NCBI GenBank assembly: GCA_947589345.1
Contig: CANQAC010000015.1
Span: 1 to 43,457 of the forward strand
Reading direction: 5' to 3'
DNA length: 43,457 nt
From: an uncultured Akkermansia sp.
GTDB lineage: Bacteria; Verrucomicrobiota; Verrucomicrobiia; Verrucomicrobiales; Akkermansiaceae
The first letter of the stretch is position 1. The number at the start of each line of letters is the position of its first letter. Shown one piece after another: positions 9,128 to 16,411 of the stretch. The position numbers and the translations under genes are program-made. Under the pieces are notes generated by a model that had not been told where the DNA came from, searched no databases, and saw nothing but the letters and a program-made list of their open reading frames with translations.

Positions 9128-9556
9128 TTAGAAGTTAGCGAAAAGTTCAGCCCTCTCTGCTTGAGAAAGGGAGCGGATAAAGAGAGTTTGTTCGGAGGGC
9201 GACTGGAGAGCCTTGAATCTCTCCGCAACCGGTAGCGTGGGCGGATCTCCTTTGGGGGTGACTGCCTCGGATCGCCCTGCGCTCGCGCCGTAAAACTCAG
9301 CAGCGCGCTGCTCGGCAGACTTTGCGTCAGCTTTGAGCCGCTCAATCTGTGCGTGGGCTTCGTGCAATTCCACCTCCTGAGTAGCGAGCTTGTCCTTCGC
9401 CGCCGTGAGGTTGTCCGTCAGCTCAGCATTGATCGCTTCCAGCGTTGCTTTCTCTGCCGTGACTGTCTCTAAGTTCTCCTGAGCAGCAGCCAACTGCCCT
9501 GTGAGGTCGTTGACTTTAGCTACAGCATTGTCGAGTTGTTCGTCTATGGTATCCAT
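9128..9556 (-). CDS. Coiled-coil scaffold candidate
   Basis: The 142-residue acidic protein is a nearly continuous coiled coil to about residue 85 (VNDLTGQLAAAQENLETVTA), then a linker with Pro and a helical C-terminus (SEQTLFIRSLSQAERAELF). Its place directly before the capsid gene and after the S49 protease suggests a scaffold or a capsid assembly factor. The start lies 13 nt downstream of a TTTTGACA element. The divergent protease gene lies just upstream. Confidence 0.65.
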   Translation of the reverse strand: MDTIDEQLDNAVAKVNDLTGQLAAAQENLETVTAEKATLEAINAELTDNLTAAKDKLATQEVELHEAHAQIERLKADAKSAEQRAAEFYGASAGRSEAVTPKGDPPTLPVAERFKALQSPSEQTLFIRSLSQAERAELFANF

Positions 9557-9569
9557 ATTTTGAGGGAGG

Positions 9570-9577
9570 TGTCAAAA
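9570..9577 (-). promoter_or_regulatory. TTTTGACA junction element, copy 3
   Basis: The element ends 13 nt before the ATG at 9556 and lies between two divergent genes. Confidence 0.5.
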
Positions 9578-9599
9578 ATCACTCCTAGCCGAAAAAGTG

Positions 9600-9608
9600 T
9601 GGTATAAT
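9600..9608 (+). promoter_or_regulatory. Extended -10 promoter of the trypsin-like gene
   Basis: TGGTATAAT is a consensus extended -10. There is no good -35. Only 8 nt separate it from the ATG at 9617, so the transcript would start at or next to the start codon. Confidence 0.6.
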
Positions 9609-9616
9609 AGGGGTAT

Positions 9617-10402
9617 ATGAAAGTAAAGTATACAGACGATGAGTTAAGGCGAATGTCCCAATCCGTTGTGATGCTAGGTTTTAACCATGGCGAATATGGA
9701 ATAGAACACCACGGGAGCGGGTGCATCACCTTATACAAAAACGAAATATATCTGGTATGCTGCAAACACACTTTTCATGACAAAGCTAACCTCATGAAAG
9801 GGCTTAGAGAGGAGTTTGACGCAATGAATATATACTTCCTTAATAAAAAGATTATCAACGCTCAGTGGAAAATTATCCATTTACCCCAATACAATCCAAA
9901 TGAAATCAGAGATGAGGATGACCTTGTCATATACAAATTGAAGGAAGTTTTGCCCGATGATTACACCTTGTTATATACTTCTGCAAGTAAATTACCTTCT
10001 CTTGGATTATTCAAGGACGCCGCTTTATCACGCGGTGGGCTAGTAGGTATTTCTGGTTATCCCAATAGATTTGGGGGAAATACCGATGAGGAAAACCGTA
10101 TTGTACACCAACATCGAATAACTCGCGTAGGGCTAATTTCAGTGGATAAATATTCTTCTCACTTGCTGAAGGTAAAATTTGACTCTTCGGGATTAGTTGA
10201 TACACCGCATAGTTCAGATGAGTTCTCTACCGATGGAATAAGCGGAGGAGGGGTGTTTACTATACTAGATGACGGATACCCTTGCTTAATCGGCATGATA
10301 CAGCATGGAGTCTCCTCATCTGGTTTGATTCATTGTCTAAAATCCTATTACATAGAAAGATTAATTCTTTTCCTAAATATGGGTTTACCTGTGCCTAGCT
10401 AA
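9617..10402 (+). CDS. Trypsin-like serine protease, prophage cargo gene
   Basis: The 261-residue protein shows the pattern of a chymotrypsin-fold protease: His51 in CCKHTF, Asp101/102 in EDDLVIYKL and Ser209 in DGISGGGVF. It has no signal peptide, so it is probably cytoplasmic. The gene is read against the late operon, is visibly AT-richer than its neighbours, carries its own promoter, and converges on the S49 protease gene with an 18-bp overlap. This is the layout of a moron, a gene expressed in the lysogen. A role in phage exclusion or host interaction is only inference. Confidence 0.72.
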   Translation: MKVKYTDDELRRMSQSVVMLGFNHGEYGIEHHGSGCITLYKNEIYLVCCKHTFHDKANLMKGLREEFDAMNIYFLNKKIINAQWKIIHLPQYNPNEIRDEDDLVIYKLKEVLPDDYTLLYTSASKLPSLGLFKDAALSRGGLVGISGYPNRFGGNTDEENRIVHQHRITRVGLISVDKYSSHLLKVKFDSSGLVDTPHSSDEFSTDGISGGGVFTILDDGYPCLIGMIQHGVSSSGLIHCLKSYYIERLILFLNMGLPVPS

Positions 10403-11197
10403 TAGTTTTTGCTGAACGGCGGCGAGTGAGTCGGCACAGGCATCTACAAGCCCAATGTTCCGGGCCTCTTTGCCCGTAAACGTCTGCCCCTCCATGTACT
10501 CTGCGCTTATCATTCGGCGGCGGTGAATGACAGCGGCTTTGAACTCCGCCCATGTGTCATTCACTTGCTGTTGGAGGAGATCACGCTGTTCATCCGTCAG
10601 GGAGGTTCCAGGCGTTCCTGTGCTTTTGTACTTACCTGCAGCAAAGACATCGAGCTTCACGCCGCGCTGTGAAAGGGCTTCCGACGAGTCAATCAGGGGC
10701 ATCAGCACTCCGATACTCCCCACGCGAGCCGAGGGCGCGGCGTAAATACCATCGCACTGTGAAGCCACCCAGTAGGCAGCAGAACACGCCAGCCCGGCGG
10801 TGTAGGCATACACAAACTTCTGCTTGGAAAGGGAGCGCACGGCATGAGCCAATTCCGGCGTTCCGTTGACTGTGCCACCGGGAGAATCTATATCGAGGAG
10901 TACAACGCTCACAGACGGATCATCCGCGAGCTTTTGAAGGACTTTTGCAGCCTTTTCCATCTCAGTGTACTCCAAGCCGTAGGCGTGGAGAATCGCCCTC
11001 TCAGCATCCGTAGCGCGGCGAAGCATTTTGCCACGGATAGGCACAGTAGCTAAAGAGCCTTGCTGCTCGTAGCGGCACTCAATATCTCCTTGCGCGGATA
11101 GCTGGGGCATGCTTGCCAAGCATGGGAGCGCGGCAAGGCGCAAATAGGCTTCCGGCTCCATAAGCCACAGGCGTTCTTGAACAAGGTAATCAATCAT
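10385..11197 (-). CDS. S49 family prohead protease / scaffold (SppA-like, lambda gpC-type)
   Basis: The 270-residue protein has the S49 signature: LDIDSPGGTVNG around 101-112, catalytic Ser139 in GLACSAAYW and Lys191 in GKYKSTGTPG. In lambda-like phages this enzyme matures the head and portal. It overlaps the portal stop by four bases and precedes the scaffold and capsid genes. The usual C-terminal scaffold extension is absent. A separate coiled-coil gene downstream may supply it. Confidence 0.92.
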   Translation of the reverse strand: MIDYLVQERLWLMEPEAYLRLAALPCLASMPQLSAQGDIECRYEQQGSLATVPIRGKMLRRATDAERAILHAYGLEYTEMEKAAKVLQKLADDPSVSVVLLDIDSPGGTVNGTPELAHAVRSLSKQKFVYAYTAGLACSAAYWVASQCDGIYAAPSARVGSIGVLMPLIDSSEALSQRGVKLDVFAAGKYKSTGTPGTSLTDEQRDLLQQQVNDTWAEFKAAVIHRRRMISAEYMEGQTFTGKEARNIGLVDACADSLAAVQQKLLARHR

Positions 11198-12606
11198 GGC
11201 GTTTTTTGGGTGTCAGATGAGGCAGAAGTTGTCATTGCAACCTTGAAAGAGTCGAAGAGCAACTGCGGGGGAATGCCGTATTTCGCGGCAGTTTCTTTAA
11301 TATGGTGCATCTCCCGGGCGCGGTTCTCAATTTCCTCATGGAAATCCATACCCAGTTCGGCAAAGTGGTCGCTGAGCGTCTTGAGTCCGGCCTGTACGTC
11401 AGCGCGATTTTGCATGGCTTCACGTCCGGCATCCACAGTGACACGGCGGGGCGTGGTGAAGTTCACTTCTGTCCAATTCTCTACCGCTTCGAGCTTGCCC
11501 GTGGTAATAGCATGCCCAATCACCCACAGCCAAAGCGGTCGCAGCATGCGGTCAATGAGAAGCGTCTGGCGGTATGAAAAGCGGCGGTCAGCCTTAGCCA
11601 CCGTCAGACGGACACCGGACCCGGCCAGCTTGGATGAATCCGCGGCGAATTCAAACGGAAGCATGCCCAATGCGGAATCGCGGCGCAGGTGGTCAAGAAA
11701 GCCGGTAAATGTGGGGCTCGGGCGTGAACTCTCAAAGGGCTTGATATCTTCTCCCGGTTGAATCTTCACCAGCTTGCCACCAAGGATGCGCTGAAGCCAT
11801 GAAGTATCGGAGCCGTCAGCGAGGCGTACTGCACTCAACTGAAAATCACCGTCCTCGGCATCGTCGCGAGCGGTAGTCAGAACACGTGTTATGTCAGCGT
11901 TATCCTTCACAGCATGCTTCTCTAGCGCCAGCAGCTCCATTTCATCGATGATGTGGTTAATGGAGTGCTGCAAGCTGGGGCACCCGCGCACCTGCGACGG
12001 TGAATCCGGGTCGTATACGTGCAGCACGTGTTCCGCGGGCAAGTCCACGTGTGTGCCGTCGTCCCTGATAAGACGATAGGCAACTGGACTGCCGTCGGCA
12101 TCTTGCTTCACCCCGTCAACAAAGCTATCCGTATCGGAATAATCACCGATGCGGTGAGCTTCTATCAACTGGATTTTTGGCGCGTTGTCCTTCATCACCT
12201 TGTGAATGAATATCTCGCCGTCTGTATCGACGGCCCTGCAAATGAGGTGCTCGCATTGCGTCAGGTTGAAGCGGCCGGTCAGTTCTGCATGGCGGCTCCA
12301 GAGGTTGAAGTAGGCTTCGGCCTTGCGGTTCCATGCGTGGTCGATACTTTCGGCCTGAGGCTTGAGACCGTCCCCCACCGAGTACAGGGCCATGCTGCCG
12401 ACGATTTCACGGATGAAACCGGAATTGCGCACCAAGTATCGAGAGCGGCGAACCAGCTCCGATCGAACACTAGGCGTCAAATCAAGCGTAGCGTCGCGTG
12501 GAGCAGAGCCAGGGACCTGCGCACGACGTGGAGAACGGTTAGCGGATTCATAGGTGGAATTCACGCCGAAAAACAGCCTTGCGGCTAATCTCTGAAAAGC
12601 ATTCAT
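11194..12606 (-). CDS. Portal protein, lambda gpB family
   Basis: Starting at the ATG at 12606 (MNAFQRLAARLFFGVNS), which overlaps the upstream stop as ATGA, the protein has about 470 residues, normal for lambda-type portals. Recognisable blocks include the N-terminal RSRYLVRNSGFIREIVGSM, CEHLICRAVDTDGEIFIH, EHVLHVYDPDSPSQVRGCPS and the later FEFAADSSKLAGSGVRLTVA. It forms the DNA entry vertex and pairs with the GpA-type terminase here. Confidence 0.9.
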   Translation of the reverse strand: MNAFQRLAARLFFGVNSTYESANRSPRRAQVPGSAPRDATLDLTPSVRSELVRRSRYLVRNSGFIREIVGSMALYSVGDGLKPQAESIDHAWNRKAEAYFNLWSRHAELTGRFNLTQCEHLICRAVDTDGEIFIHKVMKDNAPKIQLIEAHRIGDYSDTDSFVDGVKQDADGSPVAYRLIRDDGTHVDLPAEHVLHVYDPDSPSQVRGCPSLQHSINHIIDEMELLALEKHAVKDNADITRVLTTARDDAEDGDFQLSAVRLADGSDTSWLQRILGGKLVKIQPGEDIKPFESSRPSPTFTGFLDHLRRDSALGMLPFEFAADSSKLAGSGVRLTVAKADRRFSYRQTLLIDRMLRPLWLWVIGHAITTGKLEAVENWTEVNFTTPRRVTVDAGREAMQNRADVQAGLKTLSDHFAELGMDFHEEIENRAREMHHIKETAAKYGIPPQLLFDSFKVAMTTSASSDTQKTP

Positions 12607-12866
12607 AATGGGAAGCGGTAGGATACAAATGACCCTGGGGCCAATGCGGCACCGGTGGTGTTGGCGGGTTCGAGGCGGCGTAATGCATAGGCACACTCCT
12701 CCAGCACTTCAGCAACCGGCATGACCAACTGCTTCGTGACAGACGTGCCGCCACCGTCTGTCCAAGACATGATGGTCTTACCCTCCATTAAGAGGGCTTT
12801 TGCTTTGGCCTGTATGCCCTTGACCTCTTCGGCGGTAAAACCTGTGATGAATACCCCTTTTGCCAC
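12603..12866 (-). CDS. gpW-like head-tail joining protein
   Basis: The 87-residue protein starts with GTG at 12866 and overlaps the portal gene by ATGA. Its core (helix, then GKTIMSWTDGGGTSVT, then a helix ending ECAYALRRLEP) matches the helix-hairpin-helix plan of lambda gpW, which also lies just before the portal gene. The N- and C-terminal extensions are longer than in lambda. Confidence 0.62.
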   Translation of the reverse strand: MAKGVFITGFTAEEVKGIQAKAKALLMEGKTIMSWTDGGGTSVTKQLVMPVAEVLEECAYALRRLEPANTTGAALAPGSFVSYRFPL

Positions 12867-12878
12867 AGGTGCGATGAA

Positions 12879-13466
12879 TTATTGCTCGAAGGCCTCGCGG
12901 GCGGCCTTGATGGTGTTAAACATGGACAGTTGAATGTGGGGTTCGTCCACAAGACTAGTCCAAGTGCCGCCCCACGTGGCACCGGGGATGGCCGTAGCCA
13001 GATTGCCGAGCACCTTGTAGAGAGTGCTTTCCCCGTAATACTTCTTGCCGTCCTCAGAAAACACGCCAAAATCGAAAGCGAGCCCGAAGTTATGCCATGA
13101 GCTTCCCCCTCGGGCATTGGTAACCTTGGGACGCTTGGCATACAGGCGATTCTGCTCCTTATAGCTGCGGGTTCCTTCAATCAGCTTAACGCATACCCTC
13201 TGACGCGCCGCCTCCTTTGTGGCGGCGGACATCCACTTGCGTGCCAAAACCTGCGCCTGCGGTAACAGCGTGGCAATAACGGCCTCGGAGCGGCCGTCGT
13301 AGGTGCCGTATTCTTTGGCGGCAAGCTGCGCAGCGGTCAACCACTTGGCCTCGGCTGCGCGTGTTAAAGGCCCCATAATGCCGTCAACCTTGCCCATGTA
13401 GTACTCGGCAAGGCGCAGCATTCGCTGCCAGAAGCACGTATCAGTCTGGATTTCGCTGATGGTCAT
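12879..13466 (-). CDS. Endolysin: M15-type L-Ala-D-Glu peptidase
   Basis: The 195-residue protein has a peptidoglycan-binding-like N-terminus (YYMGKVDGIMGPLTRAAEAK, about 22-41) and a C-terminal VanY-like zinc peptidase. Likely zinc ligands are His125 (SSWHNFGLAFDFG), Asp132 and His177 (DEPHIQL), with SYKEQNRLYAK ahead of them. It would cut peptidoglycan stem peptides at lysis. There is no signal peptide, so it needs the adjacent holin. The lysis pair lies inside the packaging/head operon, not at its end. Confidence 0.88.
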   Translation of the reverse strand: MTISEIQTDTCFWQRMLRLAEYYMGKVDGIMGPLTRAAEAKWLTAAQLAAKEYGTYDGRSEAVIATLLPQAQVLARKWMSAATKEAARQRVCVKLIEGTRSYKEQNRLYAKRPKVTNARGGSSWHNFGLAFDFGVFSEDGKKYYGESTLYKVLGNLATAIPGATWGGTWTSLVDEPHIQLSMFNTIKAAREAFEQ

Positions 13467-13470
13467 TAGA

Positions 13471-13668
13471 TTAGCTCTCCTTTTCCTCGGTAGATTTGTC
13501 GGTGCCGTCCTTGGTCATGATGCTGACGATACCGGCAAGGGCCATACCCGCGGCGATAATCTGTTCAGCAAGAAGGGACTCAATCGTCACGCCGCAAGCC
13601 GTGGCAAGTGCGATGATACCCAGCCACGTGGAGCGTTCCTTCAGTCGGTTGAAAATATATGTGAACAT
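13471..13668 (-). CDS. Holin
   Basis: The 65-residue protein has two hydrophobic segments (WLGIIALATACGVTI and IIAAGMALAGIVSIM) and a charged C-terminus (DKSTEEKES), and lies four bases before the endolysin. This is a typical small class II-like holin. Its start is 13 nt downstream of a TTTTGACA element and about 30 nt from a predicted transcription start. Confidence 0.82.
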   Translation of the reverse strand: MFTYIFNRLKERSTWLGIIALATACGVTIESLLAEQIIAAGMALAGIVSIMTKDGTDKSTEEKES

Positions 13669-13681
13669 ACCACAAAGCGGG

Positions 13682-13689
13682 TGTCAAAA
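13682..13689 (-). promoter_or_regulatory. TTTTGACA junction element, copy 4
   Basis: The element ends 13 nt before the holin ATG. Here it lies downstream of a predicted -10, so it would be in the mRNA leader instead of serving as a -35. Confidence 0.5.
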
Positions 13690-13704
13690 AGCTGCAGAGA
13701 ATTG

Positions 13705-13734
13705 ATTATAATGAGATAGCTTAAGCCGTTAAGC
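13705..13734 (-). promoter_or_regulatory. Predicted lysis promoter with inverted repeat
   Basis: On the minus strand TTAACG (13732-13727), 16 nt, then TATAAT (13710-13705) resembles a sigma70 promoter for holin and endolysin. The inverted repeat GCTTAA-gccg-TTAAGC (13719-13734) overlaps the -35, which is where a repressor or activator could bind. Confidence 0.5.
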
Positions 13735-13752
13735 AGTTATAAACATTCCTTC

Positions 13753-14385
13753 CTACTGGGGCAACTGTAATAACTCGGGCCTGAACAAGCGGGCCGAGGG
13801 ATCAAAGGGAGGCTCCCACGTGGCAAAGCGTTCATCCTGAGGAGCGCCTTCCACAAATCCCTCGGTGGCTAATAGCCTGACGCTATCTCTAACCAGCTTG
13901 ACACCGGCAGGAAACAGCTGTTTCCATAGCTCATGATGGCCCCAGTTTCTATCGACGAATTGCAGGCTCTGCATGAGGATATTGCCGCCGTCCACTTTAT
14001 CGTTCAAACGGTAGATGCTGCCACCGGTAATTGGGTCCCCGCAGGCCACGGTCCAACGGACGGCATCGCGTCCGCGGTGGCGCGGTAACAAGGACGGGTG
14101 GTATCCGATGGCCCCAAGGCGTGCTTTCTTCACAGCCTGGTCGGATACGAACCAATGGGAATGGGCCGCTACAATCAAGTCTGTTTCCTCGGGGATATGG
14201 TCAGACGTGAGACGACCCGCATCACATACCACCGGCACATTGTAACGGAGGGCAATACCATGGAGCTTGTCGTAATACTTCTTGGGCGGTGCCGGTGCCA
14301 CGCCCACGATGTTGTGCCCGTCTTCACGCAGGGCAAGGAAAACCGCCTTGCCAAAGCTCTTTTGGCCTGTGAGAAAGATATTCAT
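13753..14385 (-). CDS. Formyltransferase-like enzyme
   Basis: Starting at the ATG at 14385 (ATGA overlap with the upstream gene) the protein has 210 residues. It shows the formyl_transf_N pattern: an N-terminal Rossmann start (MNIFLTGQKSFGKAVFLAL), then GAIGYHPSLLPRHRGRD (91-107) and NDKVDGGNIL (128-137). The His96 and Asp132 positions are kept, but the Asn of the usual NxH motif is Gly94. Known relatives transfer formyl groups from 10-formyl-THF. The substrate here is unknown. Coupling to the ABC-GNAT and ParB-like genes suggests one pathway, perhaps DNA base or nucleotide modification. Confidence 0.8.
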   Translation of the reverse strand: MNIFLTGQKSFGKAVFLALREDGHNIVGVAPAPPKKYYDKLHGIALRYNVPVVCDAGRLTSDHIPEETDLIVAAHSHWFVSDQAVKKARLGAIGYHPSLLPRHRGRDAVRWTVACGDPITGGSIYRLNDKVDGGNILMQSLQFVDRNWGHHELWKQLFPAGVKLVRDSVRLLATEGFVEGAPQDERFATWEPPFDPSARLFRPELLQLPQ

Positions 14386-15542
14386 GATTGTTTGCCTATG
14401 TATTTGAAGCCTTGCACGGCGCGGAAATGCCCACCGTACCCGGTACCGTCCATAGGCAGCGTCTTTATTTTCCCGTTCCTCCCGGGCACCATCTTTTTTC
14501 TGTGTGAACGGCGCAGCGAGTTTCGGCTGCGCTCCTTGTTTCCGCCGTACAACACGGCCGAGGTCTGAATCCAGAGCTGTGAGCGGCGCAAAGCAGCAAC
14601 CAGTTGAGGGTGGCTGGTGTGGAAATAGGTCGGCAGGTGTCGGCCGCATCGGCCTTTGCCATCCAAATGGTATTGGCAGACCCAGTTCAGAAAACGGGTA
14701 CCCACACCGGCACCTTGCCACTCCGGCATGGTAACCAGACGGGTTGCACGGTACCCCGGGGCAGTAAAGAACGGGCACACGGCCAGATGACAAGCCAGCT
14801 CACCGTTTACAAGACCCACGAAGTACTCCGCGGCCGGAGGCATGGGCAATTTCAGATAGTAATGAGGCTTAAAGTACTTCCAATAACTGCCGTTCGTCTT
14901 GATAATTTCGAGCTCAAATGAGGGTCGCCGAAGACACCCCCTCTCAAAGTGCCCGGTCTTGGTATCGATAATCCAGTCCGGCTGAATCCAATCGAGCACG
15001 TCGTAATGAGGGGTAAGAAGAACAACTTTTCCTGTGGGGTTGCCGCGTCTCCAGCTCTTGGCAAACGCCATGGAGCCAATGCGTGCAATCTGACGGTCAA
15101 TCACCGAGGTGAACTCATCCATGACCACACGCTCCGGCTTCTCGCAAAGCACGCGGGCCAGCCCCGCACGGAATTGCTCGCCGTTGGATAATACGTGAAA
15201 GGGACGCAACCATGCGGGCACGTCGCCAAGACCTACGCTGGCAAGCGCACCGGTAACCTCATTGAAATCACCATTGGGGGCAATGCAATCCACAATAGGC
15301 TTGTCGGCATCCCACCCGCGTGTGTAGTCGTGTATCAGGTTCTCACCGAATATGACCTTGCCGATACTGGTCTTGCCCGAGCCCGAGGGACCAACCACAA
15401 CGCCGATATTCCAATCATCGCCCATGTCGGCATCGATGCTCAAATCAAAGTTGCACCCGTTCTGGGCATTGAACAGGCTTTTCACTCGTGCGGCACGATA
15501 GCTGTTGAAATCGTCCACGCGGTTATGTACCTCTATCTTCAT
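14382..15542 (-). CDS. ABC-type ATPase fused to a GNAT acyltransferase domain
   Basis: The 386-residue protein has a soluble ABC ATPase domain: Walker A GPSGSGKT (51-58), signature LSNGEQ (118-123), Walker B VVMDE (139-143) and a switch His179 in LLTPHYD. A GNAT domain follows from about residue 240, with motif A WQGAGVG (275-281) and a basic tail. There is no membrane segment, so it is not a transporter. It overlaps both neighbours by ATGA. GNAT-fold enzymes such as phage Mu Mom modify DNA bases, so DNA modification is a reasonable but unproven idea. Confidence 0.82.
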   Translation of the reverse strand: MKIEVHNRVDDFNSYRAARVKSLFNAQNGCNFDLSIDADMGDDWNIGVVVGPSGSGKTSIGKVIFGENLIHDYTRGWDADKPIVDCIAPNGDFNEVTGALASVGLGDVPAWLRPFHVLSNGEQFRAGLARVLCEKPERVVMDEFTSVIDRQIARIGSMAFAKSWRRGNPTGKVVLLTPHYDVLDWIQPDWIIDTKTGHFERGCLRRPSFELEIIKTNGSYWKYFKPHYYLKLPMPPAAEYFVGLVNGELACHLAVCPFFTAPGYRATRLVTMPEWQGAGVGTRFLNWVCQYHLDGKGRCGRHLPTYFHTSHPQLVAALRRSQLWIQTSAVLYGGNKERSRNSLRRSHRKKMVPGRNGKIKTLPMDGTGYGGHFRAVQGFKYIGKQS

Positions 15543-16123
15543 ACGGCAACAACCTTGCAGGTGTAGCCCATTTCTACGAGCTTGTTGTATGTCTTCTCCT
15601 GTTCGCCTTCGGATTCACACATGACGATGACACCGTACTGCTGAGAGACGGTGATACCCTCGGTATCACCTATGCTGTCCTCGCTCTCGGCGTTGCCCCC
15701 TTGCTTCTCCTCCAGCATGGCTTCGATGTCCGGCACGGTAAAGCCCGTCAGGTCGATATCAATCCGGCCCCGCAAATCTTCAAGCACGCTCTTGAGTGTA
15801 TTGTCGTCGAGCTCAGCCAGTTCAGCGATGCGGTTATCGGCCACCATGTCGGCCCATTCAATAGCCTCGTTGGCGTAGTCCTGATAATCAACCGGGACCT
15901 TATCGCAGCCCAGTAGTTGTGCGGCTGCAAGCCGACCGTGGCCTTTTACCACAAAGCCGGAGCGGTTCGATACAACGATGGGATTACGCCAGCCCTGTGC
16001 CTTGATAATTTTGGCGAGAAGCTCAATCTGCTTCTTCGGGTGCGTGTTGGGGTTGCGCGGGTTCGGCACTAAGGCTGCCGTGTCTTCTTGTTTCGTGTGT
16101 GCGCAGAAAATCGGGATATCCAT
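15539..16123 (-). CDS. ParB/Srx-fold protein
   Basis: I chose the ATG at 16123 (MDIPIFCAHTKQE) over 16138 because it fits the 14-nt spacing to the TTTTGACA element. The 194-residue protein has a ParB-like domain at about 18-85 with the key RNPIVVSNRSG and VKGHGRLAAAQLLG segments, then a helical region and an acidic linker. A C-terminal module contains YGVIVMCESEGEQEKTYNKL. Phage proteins of this kind often sit beside DNA modification genes. Here it begins the three-gene coupled cassette. Confidence 0.82.
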   Translation of the reverse strand: MDIPIFCAHTKQEDTAALVPNPRNPNTHPKKQIELLAKIIKAQGWRNPIVVSNRSGFVVKGHGRLAAAQLLGCDKVPVDYQDYANEAIEWADMVADNRIAELAELDDNTLKSVLEDLRGRIDIDLTGFTVPDIEAMLEEKQGGNAESEDSIGDTEGITVSQQYGVIVMCESEGEQEKTYNKLVEMGYTCKVVAV

Positions 16124-16137
16124 ACCCCCAGCTGGCA

Positions 16138-16145
16138 TGTCAAAA
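16138..16145 (-). promoter_or_regulatory. TTTTGACA junction element, copy 5
   Basis: The element ends 14 nt before the ATG at 16123 of the ParB-like gene. Confidence 0.5.
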
Positions 16146-16411
16146 GGTGACGGTTAGATGTATTACGCCCAGCAAGGCCTCCAACGGCGTCAACAAGGGT
16201 AGGAACACCCCGGTCTGGGAAAACTAACGCGGAGCCCTAGCAATCGCGTCACATGGAGTCAAATGTGGCGTTTTTAGTTCTTGGAGAGTGCTTTATGCGC
16301 GGCCAACGAACGACGAAAAGAGATAAAGCAGTGGCTGAAAGCTCGAGATGATGTCCTGTCCCACGGATACTGCGAGCAGAAAGACGCCCACTACGATTAT
16401 TGAAACCTTGC
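16146..16411. other. Gap with no convincing gene
   Basis: About 270 bases separate the large terminase from the ParB-like gene. A plus-strand frame from a TTG near 16281 would give about 40 charged residues (including NERRKEIKQWLKARDD), and the minus strand gives a hydrophobic frame. Neither has a ribosome site or clear start, so I leave both unannotated. Confidence 0.4.

Noticed and set aside
16146..16411. Short frames on both strands in the gap after the large terminase
   Set aside because: No start codon with ribosome site; the charged plus-strand and hydrophobic minus-strand frames are complementary artefacts of each other.
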